Shown in pieces: positions 1-9,202 of a stretch of DNA of 64,000 bases. Numbering within the stretch: the stretch's first letter is position 1; every line of letters begins with the position of its first letter. The notes under the pieces are model-generated. The model worked only from the letters and a program-made list of their open reading frames with translations, was not told the DNA's origin and did not search any database. The stretch is from NCBI GenBank assembly GCA_964425355.1, contig CAYRMO010000001.1, forward strand, positions 20,348 through 84,347, given 5' to 3'. Source of the stretch: Litorimonas sp964425355 (lineage in GTDB: Bacteria > Pseudomonadota > Alphaproteobacteria > Caulobacterales > Maricaulaceae). The translations under genes were made by a program, and so were the position numbers.

Positions 1-2
1 AC

Positions 3-1301
3 CTGACAGAGCCGCATTGTGGCACCGATTTGGGCATGCTGAAAACCAAGGCTGTCCCGCAAGCCGATGGGAGTTATAAAATTTCAGGGCAGAAAATTTT
101 CATCTCGGCCGGCGAGCATGATATGACGGACAATATCATCCATTTGGTCCTAGCGCGTATTGAAGGTGCGCCAGCTGGAACCAAGGGTATTTCCCTCTTT
201 ATTGTACCAAAATTCAAATTGGACGGTGATGAAAACCCAAGCGAGCGCAATCCGGTGAGCTGCGGGTCTATCGAAGAAAAAATGGGGATTCACGGAAACT
301 CCACTTGCGTTATGAATTTTGACGAAGCCGAGGGCTATTTGATCGGTGAAGAAAATAAAGGCTTGCGTGTCATGTTTGTCATGATGAATGAGGCGCGTAT
401 CGGTGTTGGTCTGCAAGGTTTGGGTCAATCCGAAGTTGCATATCAGAATGCAGCGATTTACGCCAAAGACCGTATCCAGGGTCGGGCGCTAACAGGTCCA
501 CAAAATGCGGATAAACCAGCCGATCCGATTATTGTCCATCCGGATGTCCGGCGTATGTTGATGGAAACCCGCGCCTTTAATGAGGCTGGTCGTGCTCTTT
601 TATATTGGGCGGCCAAGCATGAAGATATTGAAATACATGATGAGGACGAGAAACTCGTCGAAAAATGTGATGACTATCTGGGCCTCTTAACGCCAGTTGT
701 TAAAGGCTATCTGACGGATATGTCGATGAAAACGACAATTGATTGCCAGCAAATCTTTGGCGGACACGGTTTCGTCGAAGAATGGGGCATGAGCCAATTC
801 GTTCGCGATAACCGGATTGCCCTAATCTATGAAGGGGCCAATGGGATTCAAGCCCTTGATCTTGTGGGTCGTAAATTGGGCCGCAATGGCGGCCGCGCTT
901 TGATGGCACTTAATCAGGAAATTTCCGCATTCTTGTCTGACAACAAAGACAATGAAGCCTTACCAGAATTCATAGACGCCCTATCGGGTGCTCAGAAAAA
1001 GCTAACTGAAGCCACCATGTGGTTGATGCAAAATGGTATGTCTAATCCGAATAATGCGGGTGCTGGTTCTGTAGATTATATGCATATGATGGGGCTGTCG
1101 GTTTTTGCGTATTTGTGGGCGAAAATGGCGCTTGTTGCGCAAGCCAAAATTGACGAAGGATCAAATGATCAATTCTACCCAAATAAGATCATTACAGGTC
1201 GTTATTTTGTGTTGCGTATGCTACCAATGCTTGACAGCCATTTGGCGAAAATCAAGACAGGTGCTGACCCGGTCATGGCGCTAGATGCTGCAGCGTTTTA
1301 A
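3..1301 (+). CDS. Acyl-CoA dehydrogenase, C-terminal part (5' end outside window)
   Basis: The reading frame is open from base 3 with no start in view, so about 432 C-terminal residues are present and the N-terminal helical domain is cut off by the window edge. The first residues read LTEPHCGTDLG, the conserved beta-domain stretch of acyl-CoA dehydrogenases. Further on are IYEGANGIQALDLVGRKL and a long extra C-terminal helical region. That layout fits the roughly 590-residue group with the additional Acyl-CoA_dh_C domain, which includes DmdC-like enzymes. These flavoenzymes introduce the alpha-beta double bond in acyl-CoA and pass electrons to ETF. The exact substrate cannot be read from sequence. 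The gene is followed after about 100 bases by a second acyl-CoA dehydrogenase on the same strand. Confidence 0.9.
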   Translation: MTEPHCGTDLGMLKTKAVPQADGSYKISGQKIFISAGEHDMTDNIIHLVLARIEGAPAGTKGISLFIVPKFKLDGDENPSERNPVSCGSIEEKMGIHGNSTCVMNFDEAEGYLIGEENKGLRVMFVMMNEARIGVGLQGLGQSEVAYQNAAIYAKDRIQGRALTGPQNADKPADPIIVHPDVRRMLMETRAFNEAGRALLYWAAKHEDIEIHDEDEKLVEKCDDYLGLLTPVVKGYLTDMSMKTTIDCQQIFGGHGFVEEWGMSQFVRDNRIALIYEGANGIQALDLVGRKLGRNGGRALMALNQEISAFLSDNKDNEALPEFIDALSGAQKKLTEATMWLMQNGMSNPNNAGAGSVDYMHMMGLSVFAYLWAKMALVAQAKIDEGSNDQFYPNKIITGRYFVLRMLPMLDSHLAKIKTGADPVMALDAAAF

Positions 1302-1314
1302 CCCGTTTAAATGC

Positions 1315-1355
1315 GACAGTCAGATAATTATGCCGCGGCAATTTATCTGACTGTC
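1315..1355 (+). other. Long stem-loop between the two acyl-CoA dehydrogenase genes
   Basis: GACAGTCAGATAA at 1315-1327 is perfectly complementary to TTATCTGACTGTC at 1343-1355. The 15-base centre itself contains the palindrome TGCCGCGGCA, so almost the whole element can fold. No T-run follows, so it does not look like a simple intrinsic terminator. Messenger processing or stability control, or a protein-bound dyad, are possible. Confidence 0.55.
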
Positions 1356-1403
1356 CAATCTACAATAATAACAATAATATATATTCCTCAAGGGGAGAGC
1401 TAA

Positions 1404-2567
1404 ATGTCTACCAATGTCCTTAATTTTAAAAATCCAGATTGGTATGAGGAAGAAGACATAAATATGTTCCGCGATGCGGTTCATAAATTCTATGCCAATG
1501 AAATGGCGCCTCACGGAGAGAAATTTCGCAAAAATAAAAAAGTCGACCGTAAGTTCTGGAATATGGCGGGCGAATATGGCTTATTGAATTGCGCAATTCC
1601 TGAGGAATATGGCGGCGGTGGCGGAGATTATCGGCATGAGATGATCATCCAAGAAGAACTCATAAAAGCCAATGTCGATGGCTTTGGATTGTCACTTCAT
1701 AACGCCATTGTTGCGCCCTATATCCTGCATTACGGTACCGAAGAACAAAAACAAAAATGGCTACCTCGTATGGCTTCTGGTGAGCTTGTCGGGGCGATCG
1801 CCATGAGCGAACCCGGGACTGGATCTGATCTTCAAAATGTCAAAACCAATGCCAAAAAAGATGGAAATGGGTGGCTGATTAATGGCTCCAAGACTTTCAT
1901 TACAAATGGCGGAACGGCCAATCTGATTATTATCGTGGCCGATACGGGCGGGGATGGTAAATTTTCAAAGTCCCTCTTTGTTGTCGAAACCGATGATCTG
2001 GAAGGATTTCGCCGCGGACGTATCCTTGATAAAGTTGGACTAGATGCCCAGGATACGGCTGAGCTATTCTTTGATGATATGAAAGTGCCTGCTGATGCGC
2101 TTTTGGGGTCAGAGCCTGGACATGGCTTTATTCAATTAATGCAAGAACTTCCGCAAGAGCGGCTCAATATTGCTGTTTCAGGCGTAGCTGCGATGGAAGC
2201 GGCTCTCGAGATGACAATTGAATATGTCAAAGATCGGAAGGCTTTTGGAAAACCTATAATAGGGTTTCAGAATACGCAATTTGAGCTGGCGGAATGTAAA
2301 ACCATTACAACCGTAGCCAAGACTTTTGTCTATGATTGTGCCGAAAAACATCTCCGGGGTGAGTTGGACACGGTAACGGCGTCTATGGCTAAATATTGGG
2401 TCACAGATAAGGAATGCGAAGTCATTGACCGCTGTTTGCAACTTCACGGCGGATATGGCTTTATGAATGAATACCGGATTGGACGAATGTATCGTGATAG
2501 TCGCGTACAGCGCATTTATGGCGGTACAAATGAAATCATGAAATTGGTTATCGCGCGCAGTCTCTAA
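1404..2567 (+). CDS. Acyl-CoA dehydrogenase (387 aa)
   Basis: Full-length member of the roughly 380-residue acyl-CoA dehydrogenase family. AIAMSEPGTGSDLQ at about residues 130-143 is the first family signature. QLHGGYGFMNEY followed by YRDSRVQRIYGGTNEIMK near the C-terminus is the second, including the region that normally carries the catalytic glutamate. It oxidises acyl-CoA at C2-C3 using FAD, with ETF as acceptor. Chain-length preference is not predictable here. A strong AAGGGGAG ribosome site lies a few bases before the ATG. It probably forms one catabolic unit with the upstream dehydrogenase and the crotonase at 3202. Confidence 0.92.
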   Translation: MSTNVLNFKNPDWYEEEDINMFRDAVHKFYANEMAPHGEKFRKNKKVDRKFWNMAGEYGLLNCAIPEEYGGGGGDYRHEMIIQEELIKANVDGFGLSLHNAIVAPYILHYGTEEQKQKWLPRMASGELVGAIAMSEPGTGSDLQNVKTNAKKDGNGWLINGSKTFITNGGTANLIIIVADTGGDGKFSKSLFVVETDDLEGFRRGRILDKVGLDAQDTAELFFDDMKVPADALLGSEPGHGFIQLMQELPQERLNIAVSGVAAMEAALEMTIEYVKDRKAFGKPIIGFQNTQFELAECKTITTVAKTFVYDCAEKHLRGELDTVTASMAKYWVTDKECEVIDRCLQLHGGYGFMNEYRIGRMYRDSRVQRIYGGTNEIMKLVIARSL

Positions 2568-2603
2568 ATCGTTTTCGTCGAAACTCTATGAGGTGTTCAA
2601 ATC

Positions 2604-3200
2604 ATGCGGTACCCTCCAGCCTATTATGTTGATAATGATCTGGAATTCACAAATCGGATCATTGAAAATCACGGCTTCTGCTTGCTGACCTGCCCGAGTG
2701 AAATAGGACCGCTTGCAACCCATCTGCCCATGATAAAGGCGGAGAACAACTTATATGGACATGTTGCAGGCAATAACCCCATGGTTGATTTTATCGGCAC
2801 GGAATTGGTTTTTTTGGCTGTCTTTCACGGGGCGCATGATTATATTTCCCCGACACTATATGATGACCCTTCAAGATCAGTTCCGACATGGGATTATGTA
2901 TCCGTACATATCCATGGAACGACACGGGCGCTAAGTGCGGAGGAGTCGGTTGATCAAATGCATAATTTGATTGATAAATATGAAGGGGAAGCGGGTTGGT
3001 ATATGGAAGATGCTGCCGAATATGCTTCGCAATTATTTCCGAATATTGTCGCGTTTGAAATGCAAATGGACCGTGTGACAGGTTTGCGAAAACTCAGTCA
3101 AAATAAAAACGCTGAGACGCAAAGCCGGATCATTGATGATTTGCGGGCGCGAGGAAATGTGGATCTTGCCAAAGAAATAGACATGATAAGGAAGAGATAA
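2604..3200 (+). CDS. PaiB-like FMN-binding protein (198 aa)
   Basis: The protein has the usual PaiB length and pattern: MRYPPAYYVDND at the start, THLPMI and GHVAGNNP in the middle, then AVFHGAHDYISP and VPTWDYVSVHIHG. The family is named after Bacillus PaiB, described as an FMN-binding negative regulator of sporulation and protease genes. Most bacterial members are simply split-barrel flavin or heme-binding proteins of unknown role. It ends one base before the crotonase gene, so the two are probably cotranscribed. This suggests a redox or detoxifying role linked to acyl-CoA metabolism, which is inference only. Confidence 0.85.
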   Translation: MRYPPAYYVDNDLEFTNRIIENHGFCLLTCPSEIGPLATHLPMIKAENNLYGHVAGNNPMVDFIGTELVFLAVFHGAHDYISPTLYDDPSRSVPTWDYVSVHIHGTTRALSAEESVDQMHNLIDKYEGEAGWYMEDAAEYASQLFPNIVAFEMQMDRVTGLRKLSQNKNAETQSRIIDDLRARGNVDLAKEIDMIRKR

Positions 3201-3201
3201 A

Positions 3202-3900
3202 ATGGAAAAACTAACATATTCTCATAAAGATGGCGTGGCCATAATTACACTGGATGATGGCAAGGCGAATGCTCTCGGCACCCAAACATGGGCTGAGTTG
3301 AACGAGGCTTTGGACATGGCCAAAAAAGAAGACGCAATTGTAGTTATTACAGGCCGTGACGGTATGATGAGCGGCGGGTTTGACCTCAAAGAAATGGGGA
3401 CAGGGCCTCATGACGCCCTCGAGCTTACATCTACTGGGTCTAAATTTGCGCGCCGGATCATGTCTTACCCAAGACCCGTCATTATGGCAGCGCCTGGACA
3501 TACGATTGCGATGGGAGCGTTTCTGGCGCTGGCTTGCGACTATTCCATGATCAAAGCGGGGTCATATAAAGTTGGATTAAACGAAACACTGATTGGTATG
3601 ACCATGCATAATTTTGGCATTGAAATGGGCCGTTACCATCTGGCCAATAATTATTTTAATCGTTGCGTTATTAATGGCGAAATCTTTGATCCTAAAGGTG
3701 CGATGCATGCGGGATTTTTTGATCGTGTCGTTCCTGAGGAACAATGGCCAATGGCAATTCCCATGGCGGGTCAAATGTTCGGTCAGCTAAATCCAAAGGC
3801 GTTTCGGGAAACAAAATTGCGCAGTCGAAAAGAGATTTTTAAAATTTTAGATCAAGCCATTGAGGATGATCTGGACCCTAAAAAAGTTCACGCGCTCTAA
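3202..3900 (+). CDS. Crotonase/enoyl-CoA hydratase-like protein (232 aa)
   Basis: This is a compact member of the crotonase fold. GVAIITLDDGKANALGTQT at the start and MMSGGFDLKEM at about residue 54 are the usual N-terminal and oxyanion-hole segments. PRPVIMAAPGHTIAMGAFLALACDY at about residues 90-115 is the second. At 232 residues it is shorter than typical hydratases (about 260). The usual catalytic glutamate pair is not evident, so hydratase activity is uncertain and another CoA reaction such as isomerisation or thioester hydrolysis is possible. It starts one base after the PaiB-like gene and belongs to the same acyl-CoA operon. Confidence 0.85.
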   Translation: MEKLTYSHKDGVAIITLDDGKANALGTQTWAELNEALDMAKKEDAIVVITGRDGMMSGGFDLKEMGTGPHDALELTSTGSKFARRIMSYPRPVIMAAPGHTIAMGAFLALACDYSMIKAGSYKVGLNETLIGMTMHNFGIEMGRYHLANNYFNRCVINGEIFDPKGAMHAGFFDRVVPEEQWPMAIPMAGQMFGQLNPKAFRETKLRSRKEIFKILDQAIEDDLDPKKVHAL

Positions 3901-3943
3901 GTATAGCGATTTTGAGTTGCATCAGATCGTGAATTATTAGGCC

Positions 3944-4828
3944 ATGGAAAGACGCGATTATCAACTCCGCGATGGCAAGATGTCAGCCTTGCATTTTGGG
4001 GATGTTTCAAAGCCAATTGGTTTGGTTTTTTTACATGCAAATGGCTTTAATGCCTTGAGCTATCGCGCGATTTTCTCAAGGCTCGATATTCATTCGGTTG
4101 TATTTGATATGCGCGGACATGGCGAGAGCCGGGATATGCCAAAAGAAACGCCCCTTAAAAACTGGCATGTTTTTCGCGATGATTGTATAGAATTTTTTGA
4201 CCGGTACTTACCAGACTTGGCCCATGCGCCCCCGATTTTAGCGGGACATAGTTTCGGAGCTGTGGCCGGGGTTTTGGCCTCACCTTTTTTGAAAGGCCGT
4301 ATAAAGTCTTACATTGGATTTGATCCCGTCTCAGTCCCATTTTTATTTCGGCTGACCTCTATATTGCCCGGTGGTCGTGCCTATATGGCGAAAAGACTTC
4401 CGATTGCGCGAAAAGCCGGACAAAGACGTTCTATCTTCCAAGACCCCGAACAGGCCTTTACCCATTGGCAGGGGCGTGGGGCCTTCAAGCAAATGTCTGA
4501 CGTTGTTTTATGGGACTATATTCGGGGTGGCTTGGCGGAAACCGGAAATGGTAATTGGGAGCTAGCCTGTGATCCATTTTGGGAAACGCGTATTTTTGTC
4601 GCCCAATGGCATAATATATTTAAGGCGGCTCGCGACTTACCAGATAAATCCAAGATTATTTATGCAGGCGGTCGACAACTTGTTTCAACGCGTGGTTCAC
4701 GCGCGGCGATGCAAAAAGTCCAGCCTAACATTGATGTGCGTTTTGACCCCGAAATCGAACATTTATTTCCATTTTATCAAACCGAGCTTACAATTGACCT
4801 AATAAATGAATTTTTGAGTAAAACTTAA
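3944..4828 (+). CDS. Alpha/beta hydrolase (294 aa)
   Basis: The fold signature is clear: GLVFLHANGFNALSYRAIF forms the oxyanion turn, VVFDMRGHGESR follows, AGHSFGAV at about residue 103 is the nucleophile elbow with serine, and the late EHLFPF supplies the histidine. This matches small serine hydrolases acting on esters, thioesters or lactones, and the substrate is unknown. It ends the acyl-CoA catabolic run. Its stop codon overlaps that of the convergent thioesterase gene: both TAA codons share the four bases TTAA at 4825-4828. Confidence 0.85.
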   Translation: MERRDYQLRDGKMSALHFGDVSKPIGLVFLHANGFNALSYRAIFSRLDIHSVVFDMRGHGESRDMPKETPLKNWHVFRDDCIEFFDRYLPDLAHAPPILAGHSFGAVAGVLASPFLKGRIKSYIGFDPVSVPFLFRLTSILPGGRAYMAKRLPIARKAGQRRSIFQDPEQAFTHWQGRGAFKQMSDVVLWDYIRGGLAETGNGNWELACDPFWETRIFVAQWHNIFKAARDLPDKSKIIYAGGRQLVSTRGSRAAMQKVQPNIDVRFDPEIEHLFPFYQTELTIDLINEFLSKT

Positions 4829-5763
4829 AGCGGAATATCACTGACGATATTTTTCTTGAGATGTTTGAGTTCCTCATCAGTGCTCTTGAGTAATTTGCGG
4901 GCTTTCAGATCAAATTTACATCCGCTCGCCAACATGGTGATCCAGCTATTACCGCTAATGGGGTCCATTACATTGTGGACGATTTCGCGCGTATAGCTAT
5001 CGGCACTTAGAAGATAAGGCGCGTAATCATAGGCATCACCACGGCTCGGGTAACTATGGATAAAAGCGCGCATTTCCAAAAGGGCGCCGCTTTTATCACC
5101 CGCCATATAATCTGGGTTTTCAAATTCCGGCCAGCCCTTTTTAAACCACCCTATTGTCGACGTTGTACGACCAAAAAAAGACCCCAAGCTCACATGTTCA
5201 GTTATGTCGAGTTCGGATTTTTTAAAGACGCCCGCGCCAATGATGTCAATATTGTGAGATGTGAGTTCCGATATGGTCGTGCCCTGATATTTGATTTGCG
5301 TATCGAGATTTCGAGCTTTTGCTGGCCCGGGCATGTCAGTCATATGATTTTTGGCACTATCTAGGAGACGTTTCGGCCATGGAAATATTTTATCTTCGGG
5401 AAGATAGATATGTTCGACTGTTTCGACCATTGTTGCTGCGATGCGCCCGTCGCGATGGGTCATAATGTGACAAAGGCGAATATCGCAGTCCCCAATTGAT
5501 ATAACGGCGCTATCTATACGTAGCGAGTTTCCAGGTCTCGCTTCGCCTTGGTATTTTATGTGAAAGTCACGTACGCGTAAGGAGCTAACGGTTCCGCTTT
5601 GATAGGCATGTTTTAGCCCAAGGCGGATCATAAACCGTTGTCGCGCCTCATCGGTTTTATGGGCATAATGCCGCATATTCATGTGACCTAATTCGTCACA
5701 CTCCCACGCCGAACATTCACCTGCCCAACTTAACGTAAAGTCACTTAGAAAATTTAGGGTCAT
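4825..5763 (-). CDS. Double-hotdog acyl-CoA thioesterase family protein (312 aa)
   Basis: The N-terminal half shows a 4HBT hotdog pattern: WAGECSAWECDELGHMNMRHY resembles the conserved segment with the acid and asparagine of the thioesterase active site, followed by RVRDFHIKYQGEARPG. A second, more divergent hotdog seems to fill residues 160-300. Such fused proteins hydrolyse acyl-CoA thioesters or serve in (R)-hydroxyacyl conversions. The position opposite an acyl-CoA catabolic operon supports acyl-CoA hydrolysis. The specific acyl group cannot be deduced. Confidence 0.78.
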   Translation of the reverse strand: MTLNFLSDFTLSWAGECSAWECDELGHMNMRHYAHKTDEARQRFMIRLGLKHAYQSGTVSSLRVRDFHIKYQGEARPGNSLRIDSAVISIGDCDIRLCHIMTHRDGRIAATMVETVEHIYLPEDKIFPWPKRLLDSAKNHMTDMPGPAKARNLDTQIKYQGTTISELTSHNIDIIGAGVFKKSELDITEHVSLGSFFGRTTSTIGWFKKGWPEFENPDYMAGDKSGALLEMRAFIHSYPSRGDAYDYAPYLLSADSYTREIVHNVMDPISGNSWITMLASGCKFDLKARKLLKSTDEELKHLKKNIVSDIPL

Positions 5764-5790
5764 GTTTGAACGATTATCTTGTAAATCGCC

Positions 5791-6237
5791 CTAGGCGGCG
5801 CATTTCCCACAAACCCCATAATGTTCAACAACAGAACGGGTAATCGCAAATCCATCTGGTCGGCAATCTCCGTGATCATGTGCGTGGCGTTCTTCGACCC
5901 CCGAACAGCTTTCGCAGATGAAAAACTCAGCCATATGATGATGTTCATCATCGGCGTGATGGTGGGTATGATCACAAGCGATAAATGCATTTAAGGCTTC
6001 GACCCTATGAATGAGGCCATGTCGGGATAGAAACTCTAAAGCCCGGTAAACCGTAGGCGGTTTGGGACTTCCGACATCAGGTTTGATTCTATCGAGTAAA
6101 TCATAGGCTTTGATTGCACTTCCATCTTCTATGATGAGTTCAAGAACATGGGCCCGTAAGGGGGTGAAACGTTCACCCGCACCTTCAACAATCTGTCTGG
6201 CGCGTTCAATTCTATGGAGTAGTGTTGTCTCAGTCAT
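5791..6237 (-). CDS. Fur-family metalloregulator, Zur-like (148 aa)
   Basis: An N-terminal winged helix carries PPTVYRALEFLSRHGLIHRVEALNAF, typical of Fur-family recognition. It is followed by an unusually histidine-rich metal site (HTHHHADDEHHH) and two CxxC pairs (CESC and CGKC) that hold the structural zinc. The combination resembles Zur, the zinc-responsive repressor, more than iron Fur. No znuABC genes lie in the window, so the zinc assignment rests on sequence style only. It lies upstream of and on the same strand as the thioesterase gene, 27 bases away. Confidence 0.85.
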   Translation of the reverse strand: MTETTLLHRIERARQIVEGAGERFTPLRAHVLELIIEDGSAIKAYDLLDRIKPDVGSPKPPTVYRALEFLSRHGLIHRVEALNAFIACDHTHHHADDEHHHMAEFFICESCSGVEERHAHDHGDCRPDGFAITRSVVEHYGVCGKCAA

Positions 6238-6337
6238 AGTTTTCTATAGACTAGCTTTATTGATTTCACCAGTCTGTAAACCGTCTTTGCGTTAACCGTA
6301 TTCCAAGGTTGAAGACTAGGAGAAGACTCGCTAAAGG

Positions 6338-6381
6338 CCCTGCTCAGCATTATGACCATGCCCAATTCTGGGTAAGCAGGG
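6338..6381 (+). promoter_or_regulatory. Leader hairpin covering the sapC ribosome binding site
   Basis: CCCTGCT at 6338-6344 pairs with AGCAGGG at 6375-6381, with a further CCCA/TGGG pairing inside. The 3' arm contains AGGGG (6378-6382), the only good ribosome site, six bases before the ATG at 6389. Folding would hide it, so translation of sapC may be controlled by structure. The effect is inferred. Confidence 0.45.
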
Positions 6382-6388
6382 GAATGAA

Positions 6389-7165
6389 ATGGCAAAAGAC
6401 GACAATCAGGTTAAAATTAGCGGAAATGTGATGTTTTATGAAAATCCAGTGCCGCTGACGAAAGAAAAGCACGGTGATTTTGGTGTGTCTCAAGTCGACA
6501 AGCCTTTTGAATTTATTGCCACACAACATTTTATGCCTTTAACGGCGTCTGAATTCGGAAATGCATCAGCCTCTGTCCCAATTATCTTTGCAGGTGATGA
6601 GCGTTCGCCACTCGCTGTTATGGGCATTCGGTCAGGCGAAAACCTCTTTGTTGAAGAAGGTAATTTTGCTCAAGATTTTTATCTTCCAGCTTTCGCACGT
6701 CGCTACCCATTTGTACTCGCTGGCGATCCTCAGAATGATCGTTTTGTCGTTTGTGTCGACGAAAAGGCCGAATGCGTGACAAAGAAAAAGCCACAACAGA
6801 AATTCTTCGATGGCGATGACACATCACAATATACAAAAGAAGCTTTCCAATTTTTGCAAAATTTCGAACGTGACCGTCAAGCCACAAATAAAATGATCGA
6901 GGATTTTAAAGCGCTTGATCTGTTTGAACCAAAGGACATGCATTTTCAGGGACAAAATCCTGATGGAACTCCCGCGGAACGTCAAAAAATCGCAGATTAT
7001 TTTGCAGTGTCAGAAGAAAAGTTAAAAGCACTTCCAGACGCTAAGCTCGCAGAATTTACAAAGAACGGGTATTTGGCAGTTGCCTATGCGCATTTGCTTT
7101 CACTCAATAACTGGCAGCGTTTGGTCAATATGACCCTCCGTCGTGCTGCAGAGGCTCAAGCTTAA
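6389..7165 (+). CDS. SapC family protein (258 aa)
   Basis: The protein matches the SapC family seen in alphaproteobacteria: MFYENPVPLTKEKHGDFGV near the start, FIATQHFMPLTASEF, then FYLPAFARRYPFVLA. The family is named after Campylobacter S-layer secretion protein SapC, but most members are soluble proteins of unknown function, often encoded singly. No signal peptide or membrane segment is apparent. The gene stands alone with its own leader and a terminator immediately downstream. A role in surface-layer or stress physiology is only a family-level guess. Confidence 0.85.
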   Translation: MAKDDNQVKISGNVMFYENPVPLTKEKHGDFGVSQVDKPFEFIATQHFMPLTASEFGNASASVPIIFAGDERSPLAVMGIRSGENLFVEEGNFAQDFYLPAFARRYPFVLAGDPQNDRFVVCVDEKAECVTKKKPQQKFFDGDDTSQYTKEAFQFLQNFERDRQATNKMIEDFKALDLFEPKDMHFQGQNPDGTPAERQKIADYFAVSEEKLKALPDAKLAEFTKNGYLAVAYAHLLSLNNWQRLVNMTLRRAAEAQA

Positions 7166-7192
7166 AGCCATTTATAAAGCGAATAGATTTTT

Positions 7193-7222
7193 AACCCGGC
7201 CTTGCAAAAGGTCGGGTTTTTT
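7193..7222 (+). terminator. Intrinsic terminator after sapC
   Basis: AACCCGGCC (7193-7201) pairs with GGTCGGGTT (7210-7218), with one G-T wobble, around an 8-base loop. It is followed directly by a T-run (7217-7222). It lies 28 bases after the sapC stop codon on the same strand. Confidence 0.85.
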
Positions 7223-7294
7223 AATGGCTAAAATGGAATTGCGCTCAGGTAAAATTCATTGCACTTTGTTTTTTGAATTGAATGGAAGATGCTT

Positions 7295-9139
7295 ATGTCA
7301 CTCTCACGTCGAAATGTACTCCTCGGGTCTGCCGCGATCGGCGGGTTAAGTGTTCTTCCGGGGTGTAAAGAATCTCCATCTTCTGATCTTCAAGGTTCGA
7401 CAAAAATGGCGGCTGAAGCGGCCTTAAATGGTGCTCAAGATCTGATGCTGAGGCTTTTCCCAGAAACGGTTACCAGCTTGGGTCTCAAAGATCAGAAATA
7501 TGCCAGCGCCAAGTTTAACCTTGAAGATCGCTCACGTGCTGGACAGGATACTCAAGCGCGCGAATTGAAACCTGTGCTCGAGGCTTTAAGGGCCATAGAT
7601 ACATCTGAAATTTCTCCGGAATTAGGGTTAGATGTCGATGTTGTTCGCGCCGTTTTTGAGCGAAGCGCGACCGGTTTTGATTTCCCATTTGGCGATATGG
7701 CATTGCTGAATTATAATTGGTCTTACCGGAATAGCCCTTATGTCGTGGCGCAAAATACGGGTGCATTTATCGAGATCCCAAGCTTCCTCGATAGTTCACA
7801 CGCGATTGAATCAGCGGGTGATGCTGAAAGTTATCTCGCTCGCATGCAAGCCTTTGCCGATCAATTAGACGGAGAAGCCGAAAGGATAACGCAGGACGGT
7901 GAGACCGGCATGATCTTGCCAGACTTTTTGATGGAAAAAACACTGGGACAATTACGGTCTGCCCGTGATCAAGACCCTGCGACATGGACTTTGGTGCGCT
8001 CTATTGGCGTTCGCGGAGCGCCTTATGGCGAGTTTGAGGATGAGGCCCTGCGGATTGCTCAGAAAATTGTACATCCAGCTTTAACGCGTCAAATCGAGGC
8101 CTTGGAAAAATTAGCCCCGCAAGCCACGGATAAGGCAGGGGTTTGGGCGCGTCCCGATGGTGATGCCTATTATGACTGGACATTAGGCGCGGCGACAACG
8201 ACCAATATGACATCGGATGAGGTGCATCAAATGGGCTTGGACGAGCTAGCCGCCCTTCACGCCGAGATGGATCCAATTTTACGCGCGTTAGGCTATACTG
8301 AAGGGGGCGTCGGGGCACGTATGGCAGCTTTGGCCGAAGACCCGCGTTATCAATTTAAACCGGGAGATCCGGGACGGGCCGAGATCATGGCCTTTATTGA
8401 CGAGACCGTGGACGATATTCGCGGTCGTATGCCCGAAGCTTTTGAGACCCTTGTTCCGGGGTTTCTCGAAGTCACACGTATTGATCCGTCCGTCGAGGCA
8501 GGCGCACCAGGGGCTTATGGAGGGGCCGGATCTGTAGACGGAACCAAGCCCGGGCATTTCTGGATTAACCTTCGAAATACCGCGATTCACAATAAATTTG
8601 ATCTAGCAGATCTCACTTATCACGAGGCCATACCTGGCCATGTTTGGCAGGGTGAATATGCGTTTAAGCAATCTTTGGTGCGCTCAATGCTCGCCTTTAA
8701 TGCCTATTCGGAAGGCTGGGCCCTCTATGCGCAACAAATTGCGGCGGAACTTGGGGTCTATGATGATTTTCCGGCCGGGCGTTTGGGTTATCTTCAATCC
8801 CTTGGATTTAGAGCCTGCCGTCTTGTGGTTGATTCTGGGTTACACGCGAAACAATGGACACGCCAGCAAGCCAATGAATGGTTTGTTGAAAATAATGGGT
8901 CTAACCCTGATGCCGTGGCGGGCGAGATTGATCGCTATTGTGCATGGCCGGGACAAGCCTTGGGATATAAAGTGGGACATACGCGCATAAACCAACTCAG
9001 GCAAAACGCGAAGGCTGAGCTTGGCGATAAGTTTGATTATCGACGCTTTAATGATGCGGTGGTCCTAGGCGGCCCTGTTCCTATGGATGTATTGGGGCGC
9101 GTGATCGACCGATATATAAAACGTGACCTAGCCCGTTGA
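7295..9139 (+). CDS. DUF885 family exported zinc peptidase-like lipoprotein (614 aa)
   Basis: The start at 7295 is chosen over the ATG at 7289 because GGAAG at 7284-7288 then has proper spacing. The N-terminus, SRRNVLLGSAAIGGLSVLPGC, combines twin arginines, a hydrophobic stretch and a possible lipobox cysteine, so Tat export and lipidation are likely. The body is a DUF885 protein of normal length (about 600 aa). YHEAIPGH at about residue 445 is the HExxxGH metal motif, with a downstream glutamate in AYSEGWALYA. Members behave as metallopeptidases or carboxypeptidases with poorly known substrates. It is monocistronic. Confidence 0.88.
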   Translation: MSLSRRNVLLGSAAIGGLSVLPGCKESPSSDLQGSTKMAAEAALNGAQDLMLRLFPETVTSLGLKDQKYASAKFNLEDRSRAGQDTQARELKPVLEALRAIDTSEISPELGLDVDVVRAVFERSATGFDFPFGDMALLNYNWSYRNSPYVVAQNTGAFIEIPSFLDSSHAIESAGDAESYLARMQAFADQLDGEAERITQDGETGMILPDFLMEKTLGQLRSARDQDPATWTLVRSIGVRGAPYGEFEDEALRIAQKIVHPALTRQIEALEKLAPQATDKAGVWARPDGDAYYDWTLGAATTTNMTSDEVHQMGLDELAALHAEMDPILRALGYTEGGVGARMAALAEDPRYQFKPGDPGRAEIMAFIDETVDDIRGRMPEAFETLVPGFLEVTRIDPSVEAGAPGAYGGAGSVDGTKPGHFWINLRNTAIHNKFDLADLTYHEAIPGHVWQGEYAFKQSLVRSMLAFNAYSEGWALYAQQIAAELGVYDDFPAGRLGYLQSLGFRACRLVVDSGLHAKQWTRQQANEWFVENNGSNPDAVAGEIDRYCAWPGQALGYKVGHTRINQLRQNAKAELGDKFDYRRFNDAVVLGGPVPMDVLGRVIDRYIKRDLAR

Positions 9140-9202
9140 TCCAGGTTTTTGTATCCGGACATAGAGCCGGCACGAGCTGTAACGAAAATTATGACACGTT
9201 TC

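Noticed and set aside
7289..7294. ATG at 7289 as start of the DUF885 protein
   Set aside because: The GGAAG ribosome site would touch the codon. The ATG at 7295 has suitable spacing and keeps the twin-arginine signal.
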